Source: DATKQI01 sp035532755 (GTDB taxonomy: Bacteria > Pseudomonadota > Alphaproteobacteria > Acetobacterales > Acetobacteraceae). Taken from it: a DNA stretch of 12,298 nucleotides. This document shows, piece after piece, positions 7,071 through 12,298 of this stretch. The stretch is from positions 1 to 12,298 of the forward strand of contig DATKQI010000309.1 of assembly GCA_035532755.1 (NCBI GenBank), in the 5' to 3' direction. Each line of letters opens with the position of its first letter. Position 1 is the stretch's first letter. The position numbers and the translations under genes are program-made. The notes under the pieces are model-generated. The model was given only the letters and a program-made list of their open reading frames with translations, had not been told where the DNA came from and did no database searches.

Positions 7071-8801
7071 TCAGAACCGCAGCAGCACGCGCCAATAGAA
7101 CGACGCCGGGCTCAAAGCCGGCACAGTGGGCGAACCGGCATCCACCCGGCGGGTGAAGCGGGCCACGCCTTCCAGATCGACCTCGGCATAGCGCGTGAGG
7201 TTGAACCGCACGCCGCCGCCGGCCGAGGCGACCCGGTGGTTCGGGTCGAGCTTCTGGTTCTGCCACGTCTCGCCATAGTCGTAGAAGCCATAGAATTGCG
7301 CGGCAATATTGTACGGGCGGCCGAAGGCGTGCACCTGCATCCCGGTGTTCAGCTGCAGCTCGACCGTGCCGGCCAGCGCGTTGTCTCCGGTCACCTCGCC
7401 GGCGTAGAAGCCGCGCGTGTACTGCGATCCGCCCAGGTAGAACTCCTCGGCGGTCGGCAGCACGTCGCTCGTCACCTGTCCGGCCACGATCCCTTCCAGC
7501 GCCACCGTCGCGCCCTGCCAGGGTTCGAACAATGTCTGGGTACGGCTGACCTGCGCGTTGAGCTTCCAGAAATCGGTCCGCTCGTTCAGCCGTCCGGCCT
7601 GCGGATCGCCATCGCGGGTTGCGCCCAGTATCGGCAGGCCATGGGAGAAGCGCAGCGTGGCGACGTTCACCGCGCTGCGGTTGGCCCCCAGCAGCACATC
7701 CTCCCGTGCGTAGGTGATGCCGATCCGCGCCACCCGCAGCGAATCGAAGCTCGCCCGCACGTTGCCGCCGCCGACCGCGGAAGCGGTGTCGATCTCGCTT
7801 TCCAGCGCGTCGAACGAGGCCGTGAGGTCGAGCGTCTGCTGCCGCCGCCGGATCACCGGATAGGTGGCGGAGGCGCCAAAGACGTCGGTATAGCCGTGAT
7901 AGCCGATGGCCCGGAGCTGGCCGGAGGGCGTGGCCTGTCCCGCCCCGCCGTACAGCCGGACGCGCAGCCCCGAATCCCCCACGAAGAACGAGCTCGCCAC
8001 CTGGCCGAAGGTCTGCGTGTTGTTGAAGGTGTGGAACAGCGAAACCTCGGTCTTGTCGCCGAACTCGGTCACGCTGTTCAGATCGAAAACGCCCAGCTCC
8101 TCCTCGGGGCCGGTGTTGACATAGCCCCGGTTGTCCGCGGTGTACAGGCCGGAGACCGCCTGCCGGCTGACCTCGGCGACCAGGGTCAGCGCCCCCGGCT
8201 CGGCGGCGGAGGGGCGCAGCACGGTCCGCAGCGTCACCCCCGGCACGCTCTGCGCCAGCAGCAGCCACCGCTCCAGCCCAGCGATATTCACCGGGCGTTC
8301 ATGCGTCAGATGGTTGAGGAAGCGCAGCACCATGGTGCCGGCGGGCCCGATATGGCCCTGCAGCTTCACCGCGACCACGCGCCCCTCGGTCACCGAAAAG
8401 CGCAGGTCCCCAGTCTTGTCGAGCGAGGCGGACACGGCGGTCAGCAGATAGCCATCCCGGCGGTACAGATCGAGGATCGCCTGCCGCGCCGCCTCGATCC
8501 GCGCGAGCTTCACCGCCGGCCCGATCAGCCCGGCAGTCAGCTTCGCCAGCCGCGCCGCGGGATAGGCGGTGGCGCCGTTCACCGCCACATTCCGCACCAG
8601 CACGCTGACGTTGGGCACCGGCCCGCTGGGGCCCGCCTGCGGCAGCGGCGCCGGCCCGGCCCCGACCGAAGGCGGCGTTCGCGGAAGCAGGCGCGGAATG
8701 GGTGAACCCTGCGGCACCTGCGCCGCCGGCCGCGTCGCCTGCGCCCAGGCAGGGCCGGCCGCGAGCAACCCGAGCAGGGCGGCACATGCCGCGCGCGGCA
8801 A
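7071..8801 (-). CDS. TpsB outer-membrane transporter (FhaC/ShlB family)
   Basis: This is the outer-membrane partner that secretes TpsA. From the TTG at 8801 the protein is 576 aa, the usual size. Seen: hydrophobic leader with a likely cut after PAWA (residue 20); Pro-rich linker about 22-62; first POTRA domain about 64-141 (VRNVAVNG start, DLYRRDGYLLT helix, VTEGRV end); second POTRA about 142-212; beta-barrel from about 214 to the end. LGGSQYTRGF (456-465) is the loop-6 signature, with TRGF in place of the usual VRGY/VRGF. FYDYG (506-510) matches a conserved late barrel strand, and the chain ends in Phe like other barrel proteins. The start is uncertain: TTG 8801 has no clear ribosome site, but the frame stays open to a CTG at 8894 that sits 5 nt after AGGAGG, which would add 31 residues before the leader. 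The gene precedes tpsA on the same strand by 118 bp, so the two are probably co-transcribed. Confidence 0.93.
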   Translation of the reverse strand: MPRAACAALLGLLAAGPAWAQATRPAAQVPQGSPIPRLLPRTPPSVGAGPAPLPQAGPSGPVPNVSVLVRNVAVNGATAYPAARLAKLTAGLIGPAVKLARIEAARQAILDLYRRDGYLLTAVSASLDKTGDLRFSVTEGRVVAVKLQGHIGPAGTMVLRFLNHLTHERPVNIAGLERWLLLAQSVPGVTLRTVLRPSAAEPGALTLVAEVSRQAVSGLYTADNRGYVNTGPEEELGVFDLNSVTEFGDKTEVSLFHTFNNTQTFGQVASSFFVGDSGLRVRLYGGAGQATPSGQLRAIGYHGYTDVFGASATYPVIRRRQQTLDLTASFDALESEIDTASAVGGGNVRASFDSLRVARIGITYAREDVLLGANRSAVNVATLRFSHGLPILGATRDGDPQAGRLNERTDFWKLNAQVSRTQTLFEPWQGATVALEGIVAGQVTSDVLPTAEEFYLGGSQYTRGFYAGEVTGDNALAGTVELQLNTGMQVHAFGRPYNIAAQFYGFYDYGETWQNQKLDPNHRVASAGGGVRFNLTRYAEVDLEGVARFTRRVDAGSPTVPALSPASFYWRVLLRF

Positions 8802-8899
8802 GGAGCCCGCACGGGCGGCGTGCGCAGCCTGTGGTTCAGCCGGCCGGACAGAGCCCGGCCGAGCGCCACGCCCCAGGGGGGTGTTCAGATGCAGTTATG

Positions 8900-8905
8900 C
8901 CTCCT
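8900..8905 (-). promoter_or_regulatory. Strong Shine-Dalgarno sequence ahead of tpsB, pointing to a CTG start
   Basis: On the minus strand this reads AGGAGG, a perfect ribosome-binding core. It is followed by CATAA and then CTG at 8894-8892, in frame with tpsB. The TAA stop at 8897-8895 directly precedes that CTG, so the frame opens exactly there. No ATG, GTG or TTG occurs at a usable distance from it. The TTG at 8801 is about 100 nt away and cannot use this site. Confidence 0.5.
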
Positions 8906-8934
8906 GCTCTCCAGACGTTCGGACTGCCTTGATC

Positions 8935-8953
8935 CGGAACCGCGATCGTTCCG
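8935..8953. promoter_or_regulatory. Inverted repeat CGGAAC-N7-GTTCCG, candidate operator
   Basis: Perfect 6-bp arms at 8935-8940 and 8948-8953 flank a 7-bp centre that itself contains CGATCG. The 19-bp dyad lies in the divergent spacer, just outside the tpsB ribosome site. Its size fits a dimeric repressor or activator site. No regulator gene is in the window, so the role is inferred. Confidence 0.3.
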
Positions 8954-8980
8954 CCAGAGCCTTCCCCGCCGGCACGCCCC

Positions 8981-9008
8981 TTGCGACACGCGCCGCAACG
9001 CCTAGAGT
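8981..9008 (+). promoter_or_regulatory. Putative sigma-70-type promoter for the acyl-CoA synthetase gene
   Basis: TTGCGA (8981-8986) and TAGAGT (9003-9008) are separated by 16 bp; each matches 4 of 6 bases of the housekeeping consensus. The C before TTG and the CTAGAG reading also suit the alphaproteobacterial form. Transcription would begin near 9015, giving a leader of roughly 50 nt before the GTG at 9063. Confidence 0.35.
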
Positions 9009-9029
9009 ATTCGGGAAATGCACCGAACG

Positions 9030-9044
9030 CCAATGGTCAATTGG
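9030..9044. promoter_or_regulatory. Inverted repeat CCAAT-GGTCA-ATTGG in the synthetase leader
   Basis: Perfect 5-bp arms with a 5-bp centre sit between the putative -10 box and the ribosome site. The AT-rich dyad stands out in a GC-rich region. Its position downstream of the start of transcription would suit a repressor that blocks elongation or initiation, for example a fatty-acid-responsive TetR- or GntR-type regulator; this is inference. Confidence 0.28.
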
Positions 9045-9050
9045 TGACAT

Positions 9051-9056
9051 GGGAGG
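9051..9056 (+). promoter_or_regulatory. Ribosome-binding site that fixes the GTG start of the synthetase
   Basis: GGGAGG is followed by 6 nt and then GTG at 9063. The ATG at 9049 is in another frame, so this site decides for the GTG. Confidence 0.7.
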
Positions 9057-9062
9057 CAGCGC

Positions 9063-10715
9063 GTGGCCCAGCCCGGCAAGGCGGTCGAACCCGGTGCGGA
9101 GGCGGGCATCTTCGCTCAAAACCTTCCGCCGACAGCGGCGAACCACGTTCCACTCTCGCCGCTGAGCTTCCTTCGCCGCGCGGCCCGCGTTTATCCCGGC
9201 CACGTGGCGGTGGTCCATCATGGCCGGTCGATCACTTACACCGCCTTCGCAGACCGCTGCCGGCGCCTCGCCGGGGCGCTTCTCGCCGCGGGCGTGCGGC
9301 CGGGGCAGGCGGTGGCGGTGCTGGCGCCCAACATCCCCGCACTGCTGGAGGCGCATTACGGCGTGCCGCTGGCCGGTGCGGTGCTCTGCCCGATCAACAC
9401 CCTGCTCGACCCGGAGGCGATCGCCTTCATCCTGGACCACGCCGGCTGCGCGGCCCTGATCGCGGACCGGGACTGGCTCGGCCGCGTCGGCCCCGCGCTC
9501 GAAAAACTGGGGCGGCCGATCCGGCTGGTCGAGATCGCCGACGAAGCCGCGCCGGACGCGCCGAGCCTGGGTGGCATCGCTTACGAGGCGTTCCTCGCAG
9601 CCGCCGACCCGGCGCCCTGGCGGCTGCCGGATGACGAGTGGGACGCGATCTCGGTGAACTACACCTCCGGCACCACCGGCAACCCGAAGGGTGTGGTGGT
9701 GCACCACCGCGGCGCCTATCTCGGCGCGCTCGGCAACGCGCTCGCGATGAATCTCCAGCCCTCCAGCGTCTATCTCTGGACGCTGCCGATGTTCCACTGC
9801 AACGGCTGGACCTACACCTGGGCGGTCACCGCGCTCGGCGGCACCCATGTCTGTCTGCGCAAGACGGAACCGGGCGCGATCTTCGCGAAGATCGCCGATC
9901 ATGGGGTGACGCACATGTGCGGCGCGCCGATCGTGCTGAACATGCTGGTGCACGCCCCGGCCGCGCTGCGCCGCCCGCTGCCGGGCAGGGTGCTGGTGGA
10001 GACCGGCGGCGCGGCCCCGCCATCGGCCATCATCGCGGGGATGGAGGCGCTGGGCTTCGCCATCCTGCACGGCTACGGCCTCACGGAATCCTACGGCCCC
10101 TCCGTCATCTGCGCCTTCCAGCCCGAATGGGCGGGGCTCGATCTGCCCGCGCGCGTGGCGCGGATGGCCCGCCAGGGCGTCAACACCATCACCATCGAGG
10201 ACCTGACGGTGCTGGATGCGAACGGGGAGCCGGTGCCGGCGGATGCGGCGACGATGGGCGAGATCGCGCTGCGCGGCAACGTGGTGATGAAGGGCTATCT
10301 GAAGAACCCGGCCGCGACGGATGCCGCCTTCGCCCATGGCTGGTTCCATACCGGCGATCTCGGCGTGCTGCATCCGGACGGCTATATCGAGGTGAAGGAC
10401 CGCGCGAAGGACATCATCATCTCGGGCGGGGAGAACATCTCATCGCTGGAAGTGGAGGAGGTGCTGTACCGCCATCCCGCCATCCGCGAGGCCGCCGTGG
10501 TGGCGAGGCCCGACCCCACCTGGGGCGAGAGCCCCTGCGCCTTCGTCACGCTGAAGGACGGCGCGGCGGCGGAGGAGGCGGAGATCATCGCCTGGTGCCG
10601 GACGCATCTGGCGCATTTCAAGGCGCCCCGCAGCGTGGTGTTCCGCGACCTGCCGAAAACCGCCACCGGCAAGATCCAGAAGAATGTCCTGCGCGATCTG
10701 GCGGGCCGCTTGTAG
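9063..10715 (+). CDS. Acyl-CoA synthetase (AMP-forming, ANL superfamily)
   Basis: Complete 550-aa enzyme expected to activate a carboxylic acid with ATP to an acyl-adenylate and then transfer it to CoA in the cytoplasm. Seen: ATP-binding loop YTSGTTGNPKG (200-210); FHCNGWTYTW (244-253), typical of the AlkK/DmdB-like medium-chain and methylmercaptopropionate-type ligases; GYGLTES (337-343); TGDLG (430-434) with the ribose-binding Asp; KDRAKDIIISGGENIS (445-460), the hinge between large and small domains; and PKTATGKIQK (531-540), whose Lys537 is the catalytic lysine of adenylation. All core motifs are intact and the length is normal. The start is GTG at 9063, placed 6 nt after GGGAGG (9051-9056). 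No signal peptide. Substrate cannot be read from the sequence: short/medium-chain fatty, branched, aromatic or sulfur-containing acids are all possible. It is divergent from tpsB and has no pathway partner in view. Confidence 0.93.
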   Translation: MAQPGKAVEPGAEAGIFAQNLPPTAANHVPLSPLSFLRRAARVYPGHVAVVHHGRSITYTAFADRCRRLAGALLAAGVRPGQAVAVLAPNIPALLEAHYGVPLAGAVLCPINTLLDPEAIAFILDHAGCAALIADRDWLGRVGPALEKLGRPIRLVEIADEAAPDAPSLGGIAYEAFLAAADPAPWRLPDDEWDAISVNYTSGTTGNPKGVVVHHRGAYLGALGNALAMNLQPSSVYLWTLPMFHCNGWTYTWAVTALGGTHVCLRKTEPGAIFAKIADHGVTHMCGAPIVLNMLVHAPAALRRPLPGRVLVETGGAAPPSAIIAGMEALGFAILHGYGLTESYGPSVICAFQPEWAGLDLPARVARMARQGVNTITIEDLTVLDANGEPVPADAATMGEIALRGNVVMKGYLKNPAATDAAFAHGWFHTGDLGVLHPDGYIEVKDRAKDIIISGGENISSLEVEEVLYRHPAIREAAVVARPDPTWGESPCAFVTLKDGAAAEEAEIIAWCRTHLAHFKAPRSVVFRDLPKTATGKIQKNVLRDLAGRL

Positions 10716-10719
10716 CCGC

Positions 10720-12298
10720 TCAATCCGCTGTCGCACCCAGCTTCTCTGCAAGCTTGGGCATGCTGGAGCGGCGCTTCGGCACCAGCCAGTGCTGCAGCCG
10801 GTCCAGGTACAGATAGACGACCGGCGTGGTGTAGAGCGTCAGCACCTGGCTCACCAGCAGCCCGCCCACCATCGCCGCACCCAGCGGCCGGCGCAGTTCC
10901 GCACCCGCGCCGCCCATCAGCATCAATGGCAGCCCGCTCAGCAGGGCCGCCATCGTCGTCATCAGGATCGGCCGGAACCGCAGCAGGCAGGCCTGGCGGA
11001 TCGCGTCCACCGGCGCCTGCCCGTCCTGCCGTTCGGCGGTGATCGCGAAATCCACCAGCATGATGCCGTTCTTCTTCACGATGCCGATCAGCAGGATGAT
11101 GCCGATCAGCGCGATCACCGTCAGGCTCTGCCCGGTCAGCATCAGCATCAGCAGCGCGCCCAGCCCGGCGGCGGGCAGGGTGGACAGGATCGTCAGCGGC
11201 AGGATGTAGCTCTCGTACAGGATGCCCAGGATGATGTACACCGCGATCAACGCGGCGGCGATCAGATAGGGCTCGGTGGCGAGCGAACTCTGGAACGCCT
11301 GCGCGGTGCCCTGGAAGCTGCCGGTCAGCGTGGCCGGCGCGCCGATCTGCGCCGCCGCCTGCTGGATCGCGACCACCGCCGCGCCGAGCGAGGCGCCCTG
11401 GGCGAGGTTGAACGACAGCGTCACCGCCGGGAACTGGCTCTGGTGGTTGATGGACAGCGGCGCGACCGGCAGCGTGCTCGTCGTCATCAGCGAAGACAGC
11501 GGTACCGTCGCGCCGGAGCTGGAGGTGACATAGAGCTTGTCGATCGTCGAAAGCTTGCCCACCTGGCTCGGCAGCACCTCCAGCACCACATGGTAGGTGT
11601 TCACCTGGGTGAAGAACTGCGTCACCTGCCGCTGGCCGAACGCATCGTACAGCGTATCGTCGATCTGCTGCAGGCTCACGCCGAGGCGGGAGGCCGCATC
11701 GCGGTTGATGGTCAGCGTCGCCGTGGTGCCGGCCATTTGCAGATCGGTCGCCACATCCCGCAGCATCGGCAGCGTCTTCAGCTTCGCCTCCATCCGCGGC
11801 GCCCAGGCGTAAAGCTGGCTCAGGCTCGCATCCTGCAGCGTGTACTGGTACTGCGCGGCGGCGAACCGCGCGCCCACGTTCAGGTCCTGCGCGGCCTGAA
11901 GGAACACGTTCAGTCCCTTGATCGTGGCAAGCTTCGGCCGCAGCCGCGCGATCACCTGCTGCACGCTGGATTTGCGCTGCGACCACGGCTTGAGGCTGAT
12001 GAAGACCTTGCCGTTGTTGCCGGTCTGCGCGCCAAGGCCCGAGCCGATCACGCCGTTGTAGGACGCAACATCGGGATCCTTGCCGATGATCGCCATCGCC
12101 TGCACCTGCAGCTGCATCATCTTCTGGAACGACACGTCCTGCCCGGCCTGGGTCACGCCGATCATCAGGCCGGTATCCTGCGCCGGGAAGAAGCCTTTCG
12201 GGATGATCACATACAGGATCACCGTGCAGGTCACGGTGGCGAGGAACACCATCAGCGTGATGAAGCGGAACCGCAGTGCCACGCCCAGCGTGCGCTCA
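10720..12298 (-). CDS. RND multidrug efflux pump, MdtB/MdtC/MuxB-type, C-terminal half
   Basis: Inner-membrane proton-driven drug exporter of the HAE-RND family; 525 residues are visible, about half of the normal length near 1040, with the N-terminal half beyond the right edge. Residues are counted from the codon at 12282. Seen: TM7 about 4-27 followed by GFFPAQDTG (30-38); periplasmic porter region with FGQR (215-218) and PLSINH (275-280); TM8-TM12 at about 335-355, 362-385, 388-412, 436-457 and 468-493. TM10 holds IGIVKKNGIMLVDFA, where Lys404 matches the proton-relay lysine (K940 in AcrB). GILYES, LLRFRPILMTT and GAELRRPLG resemble E. coli MdtB/MdtC more than AcrB. It is the last gene of its transcript here: no second MdtC-type subunit follows, so if this is an MdtABC/MuxABC-like operon its other members lie to the right. 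Its stop (10720-10722) converges on the synthetase gene. Confidence 0.95.
   Translation of the reverse strand, partial: ERTLGVALRFRFITLMVFLATVTCTVILYVIIPKGFFPAQDTGLMIGVTQAGQDVSFQKMMQLQVQAMAIIGKDPDVASYNGVIGSGLGAQTGNNGKVFISLKPWSQRKSSVQQVIARLRPKLATIKGLNVFLQAAQDLNVGARFAAAQYQYTLQDASLSQLYAWAPRMEAKLKTLPMLRDVATDLQMAGTTATLTINRDAASRLGVSLQQIDDTLYDAFGQRQVTQFFTQVNTYHVVLEVLPSQVGKLSTIDKLYVTSSSGATVPLSSLMTTSTLPVAPLSINHQSQFPAVTLSFNLAQGASLGAAVVAIQQAAAQIGAPATLTGSFQGTAQAFQSSLATEPYLIAAALIAVYIILGILYESYILPLTILSTLPAAGLGALLMLMLTGQSLTVIALIGIILLIGIVKKNGIMLVDFAITAERQDGQAPVDAIRQACLLRFRPILMTTMAALLSGLPLMLMGGAGAELRRPLGAAMVGGLLVSQVLTLYTTPVVYLYLDRLQHWLVPKRRSSMPKLAEKLGATAD

Larger units (their letters stand above)
8802..9062. 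promoter_or_regulatory. Divergent intergenic control region between tpsB and the acyl-CoA synthetase gene
   Basis: This 261-bp stretch is the longest non-coding part of the window and should hold the promoters of both divergent units. It contains the tpsB-side AGGAGG (8900-8905), two inverted repeats (8935-8953 and 9030-9044), a plausible rightward promoter (8981-9008) and the synthetase ribosome site. I could not find a convincing leftward -35/-10 pair. If tpsB starts at CTG 8894, the true spacer is only 8895-9062. Confidence 0.6.

Noticed and set aside
5534..8705. Long overlapping plus-strand open frames opposite the tpsA start and tpsB
   Set aside because: They run across the tpsB-tpsA boundary and are His/Arg/Ala-rich low-complexity translations; the minus strand holds recognisable signal peptide, TPS, POTRA and barrel motifs.
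9035..9040. TTGACC on the minus strand as a -35 box for tpsB
   Set aside because: It matches 5 of 6 consensus bases, but 16-18 bp downstream reads TTTCCC/TTCCCG/TCCCGA, which is not a -10 box, and it overlaps the CCAAT dyad.
8895..10373. A 492-codon minus-strand open frame opposite the acyl-CoA synthetase
   Set aside because: It lies antisense to intact ANL-family motifs and shows no domain of its own.
10382..11986. A 534-codon minus-strand open frame overlapping the pump and synthetase genes
   Set aside because: It is a shifted-frame shadow of the RND pump that continues antisense into the synthetase; no coherent protein motif.

Overview
The window is about 12.3 kb of very GC-rich bacterial DNA with almost no non-coding space. 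Signal peptides, an outer-membrane barrel protein and an RND pump show a Gram-negative. Base composition and the style of the proteins suggest an alphaproteobacterium, perhaps Acetobacteraceae-like; that placement is inference. I see no rRNA, tRNA, CRISPR array, insertion sequence or phage gene.

Layout. (1) Positions 1-8801, minus strand: a two-partner secretion (TPS) pair in the order tpsB then tpsA. TpsB (7071-8801) is an FhaC/ShlB-type POTRA plus beta-barrel transporter. TpsA (6952 down to the left edge, at least 2317 codons) is a filamentous-haemagglutinin-type exoprotein: signal peptide, N-terminal haemagglutination/TPS domain, a stretch ending in an LLDP motif, then a very long repetitive predicted beta-helix whose C-terminal end lies beyond position 1. 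(2) Positions 8802-9062: a divergent intergenic region of 261 bp with a strong Shine-Dalgarno sequence for tpsB, two short inverted repeats and a plausible promoter for the rightward gene. (3) Positions 9063-10715, plus strand: a complete acyl-CoA synthetase of the AMP-forming family. (4) Positions 10720-12298, minus strand: the C-terminal half of an MdtB/MdtC/MuxB-type RND multidrug efflux pump, cut at the right edge. It converges on the synthetase with only 4 bp between stop codons.

How it fits together. TpsB should recognise the N-terminal TPS domain of TpsA in the periplasm and thread it through the outer membrane, where the TpsA shaft folds as a fibre. The synthetase and the pump have no evident functional link to this pair. 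The synthetase shares only the divergent control region with it.

The most notable structure is inside TpsA. A recurring rung motif (N-x-[IV]-x-x-L-G-x-[FLI]) occurs 12 times, with two further clear variants. Its spacing falls into about 97-108 residue units and composite units of about 153-180 residues that contain a second module type. Parts of this are recently duplicated at DNA level (291-bp and about 603-bp repeats).
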